Part shown: positions 25,789 through 35,500 of the stretch, piece by piece
How positions within the stretch are numbered: position 1 is the first letter of the stretch
How the letters are laid out: each line of letters begins with the position of its first letter
Source of the DNA: Gordonia alkanivorans NBRC 16433
Lineage (GTDB): Bacteria > Actinomycetota > Actinomycetes > Mycobacteriales > Mycobacteriaceae
Assembly: GCF_000225505.1 (NCBI RefSeq)
Contig: NZ_BACI01000050.1
Location: 124,001-188,000 of the forward strand
Direction of reading: 5' to 3'
DNA length: 64,000 nucleotides
Translations under genes and position numbers: made by a program
Notes under the pieces: model-generated
Seen by the model: the letters and a program-made list of their open reading frames with translations, nothing else
Told to the model about the DNA's origin: nothing
Databases searched by the model: none

Positions 25789-27054
25789 TCAGGTGAGCTG
25801 CAGGCTCGCCCACAGCGCGAGCGCGGCGACGCCGAGCGTCGCGGGGACGGTGAGCGCGCCGAGCCGCAGGTACTCGCGTGAGGTCGGCGCTGCGACATCG
25901 CGGTGCATGATCTCCCGCCACAGCAGGTTGGCCAGCGACCCGAAGTAGGCCAGGTTGGGGCCGATGTTGACGCCGAGCAGCATCGCCATGACCAGTCCCG
26001 GGTCGTGGGCCACCAGCGGGATCAGTAGAAGCGTCGCCGGGAGGTTGTTGACGAGGTTCGCCAGAACCGCGGCGAGCACGGCGACCGCCAGGATGCCCAG
26101 CAGCGTCGACGACGACGGGATGAGCCCGCCGATCCAGTCGCCGAAGGGGCCGTCGCGCACCGGCAGGATGACGACGCCGAGCGTGGCGACGAAGGCCAGG
26201 AACGGCAGGTTCAGCGCGGTGATCGTGGAGCGCAGGGTGGCGATCGGAGAGCGGAGTAGCTCCGGCATGGTGAATCCCACGGCGCCCATCCCGGCGACCG
26301 CGGCGAGCGGCACGCCCAACGGTTCGGCGATCACGAAGGCCACCAGCAGCAACGCCAGCCCGACCAGCAGCAGGGTCGGGCGCCGAGCGTGCGGTTGAGG
26401 TTCACGGTCAGCTGCTTCGGGTGTGGGACTGCGCAACTCGCCGGCGAAGTACCACCGGAAGATCAGGTATTCGACGAGGATCGCCGCGATCCACGGCGCC
26501 AGCATCACGCCGGTGAAACCGAGGAAGCCGAAGCCGGTGGCCGAGAACGCCAGCAGGTTGGTGAGGTTGGAGACCGGCAGCAGCGTCGACGCGGTGTTCG
26601 CCAGATGGGCGCTGGAGAAGGCGATCGGGGTCACGCGCGCGCCGATGTGCCGCGCGGTGGCGACGGCGACCGGAGTCAGCAGCACGATCGTCGTGTCGAG
26701 GCTCAGGATGGCCGTGGTCACCGCAGCAGCGACGAACACGATACGCAGCAGGCGATGCGGCGAGGACCGGCTCCAACCGGCGAGCACTGTCCCGACCCAG
26801 GTGAAGACGCCTTCGCGGGCGCACACGTCCGCGACCACCAGCAGCGCGGCGAGGAAGCCGATGGTCGGGGCCATGGTCATGACCTCGTCGGCCGCGGCCT
26901 CGAGGTCCGTCAGACCGAACGCGATGGGCAGTCCGGCCACCGGTGCTGCCACCACGACCACCGGAACACGCTGCGCGGCAAGGGTTGCGATGATCACCAC
27001 GACGAGGCCGGCGATGCTGACGATGCAGCCGGCGATGCTGTCCACGGTGAGCAC
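25789..27054 (-). CDS. ArsB/NhaD-type ion transporter (SLC13-like permease)
   Basis: A 421-residue integral membrane protein with about 11 hydrophobic helices. Motifs: SLDTTIVLLTPVAVA near residue 117, HLANTASTLLPVSNLTNLLA near residue 149 and LVNNLPATLLLIPLVAHDPG near residue 345, the paired re-entrant Asn/Pro-containing loops of this superfamily. It could export arsenite or another anion; no ars genes are nearby. It converges with the acyl-CoA synthetase with only eight bases between stops. Confidence 0.85.
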   Translation of the reverse strand: MLTVDSIAGCIVSIAGLVVVIIATLAAQRVPVVVVAAPVAGLPIAFGLTDLEAAADEVMTMAPTIGFLAALLVVADVCAREGVFTWVGTVLAGWSRSSPHRLLRIVFVAAAVTTAILSLDTTIVLLTPVAVATARHIGARVTPIAFSSAHLANTASTLLPVSNLTNLLAFSATGFGFLGFTGVMLAPWIAAILVEYLIFRWYFAGELRSPTPEAADREPQPHARRPTLLLVGLALLLVAFVIAEPLGVPLAAVAGMGAVGFTMPELLRSPIATLRSTITALNLPFLAFVATLGVVILPVRDGPFGDWIGGLIPSSSTLLGILAVAVLAAVLANLVNNLPATLLLIPLVAHDPGLVMAMLLGVNIGPNLAYFGSLANLLWREIMHRDVAAPTSREYLRLGALTVPATLGVAALALWASLQLT

Positions 27055-27071
27055 CGCAGACAGGTTACGCG

Positions 27072-28742
27072 TCAGTCGTGCGCGTAGGTGTCGTCGAGGT
27101 CGGGATCGGCCTCGAAGTCACCGGTTCGGCTCGTGATGACCGGACCTTCGACGACGCGGCGGGGAGTGATCCACAACAAGACGACGGTGCTGGCGAGCAT
27201 GATGCCGCCCAGGATCAGCGACGCCTGCTCGAACGGCACGTCGAAGGCGGCCTGGCTGCCCTGGGCGATCTTGTCGGCGAGCTCGCCGGACTGCGCGGAC
27301 AGATTGTCGACCACGACCCTCGCCTCGGCGAGGGACCGCTCGATGAGCGTGCCGGCCTGTTCGGCCTGGGCGATGGTGGCCTGACCGCCGGTCGGGTCAC
27401 CCGCGGCCATCTGCTGTTGTCCGGCCGCGGTGAGCTGCTCCCTGGCGAGGTCTGCGGTCTCTCCGATCCGTGCCTTGTAGCCGGCGGCCACCATGGAGCC
27501 GGCGATCGCGATGCCGATGGCCGCCCCGATCTCGCGGGCGGTGTCGTTGATCGCCGAACCGACGCCCTGGTTGTCGAGCGGGGTGTTGGACATGATCGCG
27601 GTGGTGGCCGGGGCGGAGGCGAGGCCGATGCCGATGGCGATGACCGCCAGAATCCAGGCCAGGGTCCAGTAGTCGTCCACCCGGATCAGGCCCAGCAGTG
27701 TCAGGCCGATCCCCGACAGCAGCGCACCGCCGGCGATCACGAATTTGAGTGAATCCAACCGCACCGCGAGCCAATTCGACAGCAGCGAGAAGACGCCCAC
27801 GCCGGCGACGAACGGCATCAGCGCGACGGCGGACTGCAGTGGCGAGTAGCCGAAGACCAGCTGCAACAGCTGCAGGACGAGGTAGAACATGCCGAACGAG
27901 GCGAGGAACTGCACCGCCACCGACAGCGAACCCGATCCGAACGCCCGGTTGCGGAGCAGTCGTACGTCGAAGAGCGGTGAGGCCGAACGCAGTTCGACGA
28001 CCACGAACAACACGGCGAGCAGGATGCCGCCGATCAGACAGCCCAGGACGAGCAGATCGTCCCACCCGCGGTGCGGCGCCTCCAGGAGCCCGAAGACCAC
28101 ACCCGCGATCGCCAGCACCGAGCACAGCGTGCCCGGGATGTCGAAGCGGCCCGGGTCGGTGTCCTTCGACGTCCCGATGGTGAAGCAGAGCAGCGCCGAC
28201 ACGGCCGACGACGCGGCGAAGGTGATGAAGATCGAATGCCAGGAGAAGAACTCGAGCAGGAGGCCGGTGACGAGGAAACCGGCGATCGCACCGCCTCCGG
28301 CGATGGCCGACCAGATGCTGATCCCGACCGCCCGCTGGCCGTCGGGCATCCCGGAGGTGATGAGCGACAACGTCGTCGGCATGATCAGCGCGGCGGCGGC
28401 GCCGGCGAGGCAGCGCGTGAGGATCAGCTGCTCCGGGCCGTTCACCCAGATCGCGGCGAGCGATGCGATACCGAAGAACACCAGCCCGACGATGAGGACC
28501 TCGCGTCGTCCGAACCGGTCACCGATCGCGCCGGCCGGCAGCAAGAGCGCGGCGAGAGCGAGCGTGTAACCGTCGACGATCCACGTCATCTGGCCGGCGT
28601 CGGCGCCGGTGTCGACGGCGATGTCGGGCAGTGCCGTGTTGAGTGCCGCCATGGCGGCGACGACCATGCTCACGGACAAGCAGGCGACGAGGACGAGCCA
28701 CGCGGAGCGCGCATCCATCCGGAAGCCGTTCGGCAATTTCAT
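27072..28742 (-). CDS. MFS drug transporter, DHA2 (EmrB/QacA) 14-helix type
   Basis: A 556-residue transporter. Seen: ALNTALPDIAVDTGADAGQ (helix 1), TWIVDGYTLALAALLLPAGA, GDRFGRREVLIVG (motif A) near residue 84, and the motif C-like SAIAGGGAIAGFLVTGLLLE near residue 162. The segment near residue 430 holds a helical Gln/Ala-rich extracytoplasmic loop. It probably exports hydrophobic compounds; substrate unknown. It ends 17 bases ahead of the ArsB-like gene start on the same strand. Confidence 0.9.
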   Translation of the reverse strand: MKLPNGFRMDARSAWLVLVACLSVSMVVAAMAALNTALPDIAVDTGADAGQMTWIVDGYTLALAALLLPAGAIGDRFGRREVLIVGLVFFGIASLAAIWVNGPEQLILTRCLAGAAAALIMPTTLSLITSGMPDGQRAVGISIWSAIAGGGAIAGFLVTGLLLEFFSWHSIFITFAASSAVSALLCFTIGTSKDTDPGRFDIPGTLCSVLAIAGVVFGLLEAPHRGWDDLLVLGCLIGGILLAVLFVVVELRSASPLFDVRLLRNRAFGSGSLSVAVQFLASFGMFYLVLQLLQLVFGYSPLQSAVALMPFVAGVGVFSLLSNWLAVRLDSLKFVIAGGALLSGIGLTLLGLIRVDDYWTLAWILAVIAIGIGLASAPATTAIMSNTPLDNQGVGSAINDTAREIGAAIGIAIAGSMVAAGYKARIGETADLAREQLTAAGQQQMAAGDPTGGQATIAQAEQAGTLIERSLAEARVVVDNLSAQSGELADKIAQGSQAAFDVPFEQASLILGGIMLASTVVLLWITPRRVVEGPVITSRTGDFEADPDLDDTYAHD

Positions 28743-28934
28743 CTTCCGTCCCCGATTTCGGTGTGTGACTCGTAGGATCGCAGGGTTGCCGTCCGCCGCG
28801 TTGCGGTTTCGTTATCGCGACACGCGTGAGGGGAACCACCGCAACGTGGGTAACTTATGACACATTTATCACTGCAGTACCAGAGGCCGTAACGGTCGAA
28901 GTTGGCCCCGGACAATCGAAAGTGGTGACAGGTC

Positions 28935-29132
28935 ATGGCCTCACCCCACATTGCGTCGAACACAGTCGCGTCCGCCGCTGCAGTACCCTCTACCGGCGCG
29001 ACCCCCATCGCTCCCTCGGACAGTACCGATGTCTCGCCTGCGCGTCTCCATGTCTGGCGCGTGCTGTCGATGCTGGCGGCACTCATCGGCGTCATCGTGA
29101 CGCTGGTGGTCATCGCGTCGTCGGCGGTGTGA
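28935..29132 (+). CDS. Small single-pass membrane protein
   Basis: A 65-residue frame. The first 38 residues are polar and rich in Ala/Ser/Thr/Pro; residues about 41-65 form a single hydrophobic helix (VLSMLAALIGVIVTLVVIA). ATG 28935 has GACAGG upstream. Its stop lies inside a strong hairpin (29115-29145), which supports a real transcript end. No homologue is recognised. Confidence 0.5.
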   Translation: MASPHIASNTVASAAAVPSTGATPIAPSDSTDVSPARLHVWRVLSMLAALIGVIVTLVVIASSAV

Positions 29133-29145
29133 CCGCCGACGACGC
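29115..29145. terminator. Perfect 14-bp hairpin between convergent small genes
   Basis: GCGTCGTCGGCGGT (29115-29128) and its exact complement (29132-29145) flank a three-base loop. A second small hairpin follows at 29150-29165 (CCGGGT, loop GACT, ACCCGG). There is no T-run. The stem overlaps the stop of the 65-residue gene and may act in both directions. Confidence 0.7.
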
Positions 29146-29157
29146 GTGACCGGGTGA

Positions 29158-29589
29158 CTACCCGGCGTGCTTCTCGATGGCAGCGCCGAGGCGCGGCAGT
29201 GCCGCGACCACATAGTTCTTGGCCTTCCCGCGCAACGAGTTGTAGGCCTTGGCCAGTCCGGGCTTGGCCGAGTCGGCCTGGGCGTCGGTGACGGCAAGCA
29301 GGGCCTCCGCCGCGGCGTCGCCGTTGGCCGAGAGATGATCGCCGAAGGCGACCCCGGCCGGCTTCGTATCCCAGAACGGCGCGAGAGCCGTCAGGAAGTC
29401 CTCGGCCAGCTGATCCGTGGCGCTGCGCACCACGCCGGGCTTCACCTTCTGGACCGCCGAGTAGGCGGTCTTCACAGCGGCGCCGCTCAGACCCGACTGG
29501 TCGGCCACCTCGGCATCGATGACACCGACCAGGTCGGTCACCAGTGCGCTGCGGTTGTCGGCAAGTAGGGGCGTCAGCGAATCGCTCAT
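29158..29589 (-). CDS. Conserved actinobacterial protein, DUF6918-like
   Basis: A 143-residue, mostly helical cytoplasmic protein without membrane segments (MSDSLTPLLADNRSALVTD at the N-terminus, KAYNSLRGKAKNYVVAALP near the end). I associate it tentatively with DUF6918, a family of unknown function. ATG 29589 has GAGGAG nine bases ahead; a longer in-frame start lacks a site. It sits upstream of nothing obvious; chsH3 is 92 bases away on the same strand. Confidence 0.7.
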   Translation of the reverse strand: MSDSLTPLLADNRSALVTDLVGVIDAEVADQSGLSGAAVKTAYSAVQKVKPGVVRSATDQLAEDFLTALAPFWDTKPAGVAFGDHLSANGDAAAEALLAVTDAQADSAKPGLAKAYNSLRGKAKNYVVAALPRLGAAIEKHAG

Positions 29590-29681
29590 GCGGTCTCCTC
29601 GTGGATATGCGACGTGGTACACGCGGACCGATTCCCGGTCCGCGTGTAGAGCGTACTGGCCGCCGGTGACCGGCCGGCGAC

Positions 29682-30542
29682 TCAGTTACGCGCGCACACC
29701 ACATTGGCGAGGGCCTTCGCGCCCTCCCGTTCGATGACACTCGCGGTGGCCAGGAAACGGGTGCCGTCGTCCCAGACCGAGACCTCGAGGGTCTCGCCGG
29801 GGAAGACCACGCCGGCGAACGAGGCCGAGAACTCCGCGACGGCGGCGACGTCGCCGTCGAGCAATTCGTCGGTGATGGCGCGCGCGACCGTGCCGTATGT
29901 GCACAGGCCGTGCAGGATCGGCCGCGGAAAGCCTGCGCGCGAAGCGAAGTCGGGATCGGAGTGCAGCGGGTTGCGGTCGCCGCACAGCCGGTACAGCAGC
30001 GCCTGGTTGGGCAGCGTCGGGATGCGGAGCCGGTGATCGGGTTCGCGGTCGGGGTACTCGACCTTCTCCGACGTGCCGCGCTCACCGCCGAAGCCGCCCT
30101 CGCCCTTGGCGAAGATCGACGACCGTGCGGTCCACAGCGTCTGACCGGCGTCGTCGGTGGTCACCGACTCCTGGACGATGACGGCGGCCGATCCCTTGTC
30201 CTGGACCTCGGCGATGCGGGTCCGGGTGGTCGCCTTGCCGGCCGCCGGCAGCGGACGATGAGCGGTGATCTTCTGGCTTCCGTGAACGACCTTGGCGAGG
30301 TCGATGTCGACGCCGGGGAAGGAGACCTTCGGCGGCTCGGTGGTGTGGAAACCCGCGGCGACGGTCGCGAAGGTCGGCAGGACCTTGGGCGCCGAATCAT
30401 GAACGTAGCTCAGCGACTCGGTGTCCATCGGGTCGGCCGCGGCACCCACCGCGAGGTGATAGAGCGCGACATCCGATGCCGACCACTCGAACGAGACCTC
30501 GGGCAGTTCCGCTCCGACGGCGACGGTGGGATCGATCGGCAT
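29682..30542 (-). CDS. chsH3: MaoC-type steroid enoyl-CoA hydratase (Rv3538/ChsH3 orthologue)
   Basis: A 286-residue double hot-dog hydratase. Seen: VALYHLAVGAAADPMDTESL near residue 25 and the catalytic RLCGDRNPLHSDPDFASRAGF near residue 185 (Asp/His pair), then PILHGLCTYGTVARAI. The mycobacterial orthologue Rv3538 lies beside kstD, as here, and hydrates the five-carbon side-chain enoyl-CoA made by FadE34. It starts three bases after the kstD stop, so the two form an operon under the KstR sites at 32318-32352. Confidence 0.9.
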   Translation of the reverse strand: MPIDPTVAVGAELPEVSFEWSASDVALYHLAVGAAADPMDTESLSYVHDSAPKVLPTFATVAAGFHTTEPPKVSFPGVDIDLAKVVHGSQKITAHRPLPAAGKATTRTRIAEVQDKGSAAVIVQESVTTDDAGQTLWTARSSIFAKGEGGFGGERGTSEKVEYPDREPDHRLRIPTLPNQALLYRLCGDRNPLHSDPDFASRAGFPRPILHGLCTYGTVARAITDELLDGDVAAVAEFSASFAGVVFPGETLEVSVWDDGTRFLATASVIEREGAKALANVVCARN

Positions 30543-30545
30543 GGT

Positions 30546-32294
30546 TCAGGCTCCTGTCTGGGACGTCGGGGTGGTGGCCGACGCCTTGGCGGCGATGTCG
30601 GTGGCAGCGAGGTAGCCGAAGACGATCGCCGGGCCGATGGTGGCGCCGGGACCGGCGTAGGTGTGGCCCATCACCGGTGCGCTGGTGTTGCCCGCGGCGT
30701 ACAGGCCCTCGATGACCGATCCGTCGGCGCGAAGCGCGCGACCCGCGGCGTCGGCGTTGATGCCGCCCTTGGTGCCGAGGTCGCCGGGGACCATCTTGAC
30801 CGCGTAGAACGGGCCCTTGCTGACCTCGCCGAGGCTCGGGTTGGGCTTGTTGGTGATGTCACCGTAGTAGTGGTCGTAACCGCTTGCGCCACGGCCGAAA
30901 TCCTCGTCGACGCCGGCGCGGGCGAAGCCGTTGAATCGCTCGGTGGTGGCGACGAGCGACTCGGCGGGAACGCCGATCTTCTCCGCGAGTGCAGAGATGC
31001 TGTCCGCCTTCACGACCACGCCCGACTCATACCACTTCTTCGGGAGCGGCTGTCGCGCATTGATTCCGGCGAAGAGGTAGCGGTTACGGCAGCGCTGATC
31101 GAAGATCAGCCACGACGGCACGTTCTCGCCCGGACCCTCGCCGTGACCGAACTCGCCGCCGTACATCTGGTGCACCGCTTCGACATACGGGAGTGACTCG
31201 TTCATGTAGCGCTTGCCGCGCAAGTTCACGATGAAGGTGCCGGGGACCGACCGCTCGGACAGCGCGAACCACGGTCCGCGCGGCAGCGGGATCGTCGGAC
31301 CCCACCAGGCGTCGTCCATGAGGGAGACCGCGGCGCCGATCTTGAGCCCGGCGTTGATGCCGTCGCCGGTGTTGCTGGGTGCACCGGTGGTCCAGTCGGA
31401 ACCGATCGGTTCGCGCTGGTACTTCTTGCGCATCTCCTCGTTGTGCTCGAAGCCGCCGCAGGCGAGGATCACGCCCTGGCGCGCGTGGATCTCGAACTGC
31501 TTGCCCTCGGACTCCGCGATCACGCCGACGACCCGGTCGTCGGCGGTGACGAGGTCGACGAGGCCGGTGTTGAGGCGGACCGGGACCCCGGCCTCGCGCA
31601 CGCCGATGAGCAGCTCGGCGGCCAGTGCCGCGCCCATCGCGATCAGCTTCTTGCCGCGGCTGCGGGCCCAGAAGAACCGGCTGCCGACCTTCGCCATGCG
31701 CAGCGGCCCACGCCAGTGGCGGAGACCGGTGTTGAGCCAGCGGTAGTCGGACTGCAGCACGACCATGTTGAGCGGGGCCTTGGTGTACTGCGGGTGCAGC
31801 GTCTTGAGGTCGTCCCCGAGGCGGCGCGCGTCGAACGGCCGCGGCTCGATCGACCGGCCGCCGAGACGACCGCCCGGCGCCTCGGGGTAGTAGTCCGAGT
31901 AGTTCTTCACCCACTCGAGGTCGAGGGGTGCGTGCTCCAGCAGGAAGTCGAGGGCCTCGGGTCCGCGATCGATGTAGGCGTCGATGCGGTCGGCCGGGGC
32001 GTGCTCGCCGATGATCGCGTGCACGTACTCGCGGGCCTTCTCCGGCGTATCGCTGACGCCGTCGCGCTTCAGCACCGAGTTGTTGGGGATCCACACGCCG
32101 CCGCCGGACCGGGAGGTCGAACCTCCCCAGTAGGGCGACTTCTCGATCAGGACGGTCTTGAGGCCCTTGCGGGCCGCGGTGATCGCGGCGGCCAGACCCG
32201 CACCACCTGCGCCGACGACGATCACGTCGTAGGTCTCGGGTTCGGTGTTGTACCGATCTGGGCTGGTCTGTTGTGGATCGGACGAGCCGGCCAT
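30546..32294 (-). CDS. kstD: 3-ketosteroid delta-1-dehydrogenase KstD
   Basis: A 582-residue FAD flavoprotein that introduces the 1,2 double bond into ring A, allowing ring B to open after 9-alpha-hydroxylation. Seen: FAD motif VIVVGAGGAGLAAAITAARKG near residue 25, GGSTSRSGGGVWIPNN, GAAVSLMDDAWWGPTIPLP near residue 322, and the C-terminal LGTKGGINADAAGRAL and NTSAPVMGHTYAGPGATIGP. ATG 32294 has AAGGGGA upstream. First gene of the kstD-chsH3 operon. Confidence 0.95.
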   Translation of the reverse strand: MAGSSDPQQTSPDRYNTEPETYDVIVVGAGGAGLAAAITAARKGLKTVLIEKSPYWGGSTSRSGGGVWIPNNSVLKRDGVSDTPEKAREYVHAIIGEHAPADRIDAYIDRGPEALDFLLEHAPLDLEWVKNYSDYYPEAPGGRLGGRSIEPRPFDARRLGDDLKTLHPQYTKAPLNMVVLQSDYRWLNTGLRHWRGPLRMAKVGSRFFWARSRGKKLIAMGAALAAELLIGVREAGVPVRLNTGLVDLVTADDRVVGVIAESEGKQFEIHARQGVILACGGFEHNEEMRKKYQREPIGSDWTTGAPSNTGDGINAGLKIGAAVSLMDDAWWGPTIPLPRGPWFALSERSVPGTFIVNLRGKRYMNESLPYVEAVHQMYGGEFGHGEGPGENVPSWLIFDQRCRNRYLFAGINARQPLPKKWYESGVVVKADSISALAEKIGVPAESLVATTERFNGFARAGVDEDFGRGASGYDHYYGDITNKPNPSLGEVSKGPFYAVKMVPGDLGTKGGINADAAGRALRADGSVIEGLYAAGNTSAPVMGHTYAGPGATIGPAIVFGYLAATDIAAKASATTPTSQTGA

Positions 32295-32317
32295 GGGGTC
32301 CCCTTCGTGCGCGCAGC

Positions 32318-32331
32318 TGGAACGTGTTCTA
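32318..32331. promoter_or_regulatory. KstR operator 1, kstD/patatin intergenic region
   Basis: TGGAACGTGTTCTA matches all fixed positions of TNNAACNNGTTNNA and lies 24 bases ahead of the kstD start. Confidence 0.9.
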
Positions 32332-32338
32332 CCTGAAT

Positions 32339-32352
32339 TAGAACACGTTACA
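32339..32352. promoter_or_regulatory. KstR operator 2, kstD/patatin intergenic region
   Basis: TAGAACACGTTACA matches all fixed positions of TNNAACNNGTTNNA. Its centre is 21 bases from that of the first site, two helical turns, suggesting that two repressor dimers bind the same DNA face. It is 151 bases from the divergent patatin gene. Confidence 0.85.
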
Positions 32353-32502
32353 GAAATGCGACGCCAGGGGTGGGCGGGGGCAACCGATGGTCACCGCGCG
32401 CAAACGGTGCGGAAACGAGTAGTCCGGTACTCGTGTCGACCGGGTCGGTCCGGCGGATCCTGAGGTTCACAGACCACTTCCTCCAGGAGAGGCGAGGCTG
32501 CC

Positions 32503-35500
32503 GTGACCATCGACGACAGGACAACGTTCGACGAATCGCCCGCGCCGGTTCCCGCGGTCGAAGAGCCGAGGAGAATCCCGACCCCGACCCGAAAAACCCT
32601 GCGTGTGGCCCTGGCGATGCGCGGTGGGGTCAGTATGGCGGTGTGGATCGGGGGTGCGGTCGCCGAACTGGACCTGTTGCGCCGCGTCAGCCGGGGCGCG
32701 GAGCGGTGCGCGTGTGCCCAGTGGCCTCCGCGGTCTCCACAGTGCGTCGACTCAGCGACGCCCCGGCAGCGTCGTGCGCACCTGTATCGGCGCAGGCTCG
32801 CCGAGGCGGGCTATACCGACGTCGAGTTCGATATCCTCGCCGGCGCGAGCGCGGGCGGCCTCAATGCGATGCTGTTCGCGCTGACGCAGACCTATGGTGT
32901 GCCCACGGACGATCTCGTCAGCAGGCTGTGGAGCGAGCAAGGAGACCTCTGGGAACTCGTCCGCGAGCCGGGCTGGGGGCCGGTGCCGTCGGTGCTGAAG
33001 GGGAACGAACGCCTGCTCGACGTCGCCGAGCAGGCGGTGCTCAGGATCGCCGGCCTCGGGCGGAATTCGGGTACGCCGAAGTATGCCGACTCCGAGATCG
33101 CCGCCATCGATTCGGTGACCGTCGAACTGGCCGCGACGCTGCTGACCGATGGAAAGCAACCGGAGCTGGGGAACCGTGCGTCGTTCTCGTTCACACGACG
33201 CCCCGGTGGTCTCACCTCGAGGTACTCGACCGTTCCGGGACCGGAGACGGTCGAGGTCAGGATGGAACTGCGTCGGATGGCTCTGGCCGCCCGCGCCACG
33301 TCGTCCTTTCCCGGCGCCTTCGAGCCCGCCGACATCTATTCGGCGACCGACGGGTCCACCTGTGGCTGGAAGCAGTTGTCGCGGAAAGGCAAAGAGTCAC
33401 CGCGCGACTGTGTTCCGAATATGGTCGCGGTCTTCCCCTTTGCCCGGGCGGGAGCGGCGAGTTCGCCCGCGGTGCGACCCGGCGACGAATTCCGGGTCGT
33501 CGACGGGGGTGTCGTCGACAACATCCCGATCGATCGCGCGCTCCGCGCAGTGCAGCGGGCCTCGGCGTCGAGTCCCTCGCGGCGCGTGCTGGTCTACCTC
33601 GATCCTCAGCCTCCGCAGCCGCCGGTCCCGAGGAAGGCGGTGGTCGCCGGGAACCGCGATTCCGGCGCGGGCTGGCTGTCGGTGATCATGGGCGCCAAGG
33701 GACTTCAGAAACGTGTCGAGAGCGCCGACGACGAGATCGATCAGATCCGGGAGCACAACGACGCCGCGCTCGAGGCCGCTTCCCGGCAGCGGGAACTCGC
33801 TGCGACCCTGTCGGCGGCGCTCGGGAACGGCCGCAAGGTCGAGAGGGTGGATGTCGCGACGTACATCCGCTCCCGGTCCGGAATCGACGTCCAACGGCTC
33901 AGCAATCTCGTCGTCGATCCGACCGCATACCTGTGCCGGCCGCCCCACCGGTCGCGGATCTTCCCGACGGTGAACCGCCTCGACGCCCTGTGCGTCGAGC
34001 GAGCGGTGCGTGAAGCGTACGGGGAGATCGCCGGGGGAGCGCATCCGGACGCCTCGGCGGTGTTCGACGCCGGTGACGTGGGAGCCGCCGTCGCCGGTAT
34101 CCGCCTGTTCATCGCGTGGGTGCAGCAGCTGCAGGCGATGAGTACCGGATCGACTGTCGCCGAACCGGTTCCGCTCCGTCGACTGAAGAAGGGGTTGTAC
34201 CGGTGCCTCACGGTGATGATCGAGGCGCGGCGTCTCACCGTCGATATGGCTCTCCTCCTGAAGGATTCGACCCGTGTCGACTGCGACGAGGTCGTGTCCC
34301 GGATCATCGGGGGGATCGAGTCGCAAGGACGCCTGGAGATCAATTCGATCGTGGACGTCGCGATGACACCCGCCGGGGTCACGGAGATCGCGGAGGCAAC
34401 GTTCTACCAGGTGCTTGCTCCGGTTGAGGGTGCGCCGGGAGTGCAGCTCGGCGAGGCGAAGGGCGACGCGCTGCACTCGGTGTGGGCGACGCTGTCGCAG
34501 TACCGAACCCGCATCCTCGAGTGGACGGTGAACCCCGCCGAATCACCGGGGCCGGCGCTCGAACGCTGGAACAACTCGATCTTCCACCTGCTGCACGACG
34601 GGCTCGGTGAAGACGAGGGGGACGCCGCCCCGGAGAACGTCGTCTTCGACATCGTCCGCCTGGTTGGCGAGGCGGCGATCCCCGGTACCGCGGCCACGAT
34701 CGGCTTTCATCGGATCACCGGGGACACGAAACCCAGACTGAAGTTCGACGGCCATGAGGACGGGACTCCGCCGGCGGGCGACGTATCGCTCGCGGAGGTT
34801 CGGAAAGCAGCCATCGCCGCACAACTGCAGAAGTGGATTCGCGGCGACGTCGATCCCGGATCGCTGAACGCCGACGCCGTCGCGACGCAGATCGATGCCA
34901 CGGCGAATCTCGCGCGGGCGGACACCCGCCTGGCCGGCACCGGGCTGGCGCGGTTCGCCGGCTTCCTCAGTCCTGAGTGGCGCGAGAACGATTGGTACTG
35001 GGGACGACTGGATGCTGCCGCAGGAGTGGTGGATCTGCTGTCCACGACGTCGGAGTCGACGACCGTCGTCTCCCGGGAGGACGACGAACAACTCATCACC
35101 GAGCTGCAGGAAGAGGTGACGAGGGAGACCACGCCGAGCGGCGTGTCCGCGGGAGCACACATCGCTGCGACGGGCGGGCAGACCCTGTCGCATCTGGACG
35201 TGCGCTACGTGTTCGGACTGGTCTCCCGGATCCTGCCGCTGGTGTTGCGGGCCCTGTGGCCGGCGGAGAGATCCGGCGGCACCGCGAAGGGCGTCGCCGT
35301 CCGCGTGGGGCTCGTCGCCGCCCGTCCGCTGCTGCCGATCATCTCTCTCGCCCTCGACCGTGTGCGGCTGGTCTCCGCCGTCGTGGTGGCCGTCGCAGCC
35401 GCTGCGCTCCTCGGCACGGGGACCACGGCGCCGGGAGTCCAGGCGACTTTCGTGGGCATCACCGCAGTGCTTGGTGGCCTGTTGATCTGGCGTGCGATCG

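Noticed and set aside
32370-34013. A 547-codon + strand frame beginning before the patatin gene
   Set aside because: Arg-rich composition and no motif; the overlapping frame from 32503 encodes the patatin Ser-Asp dyad.
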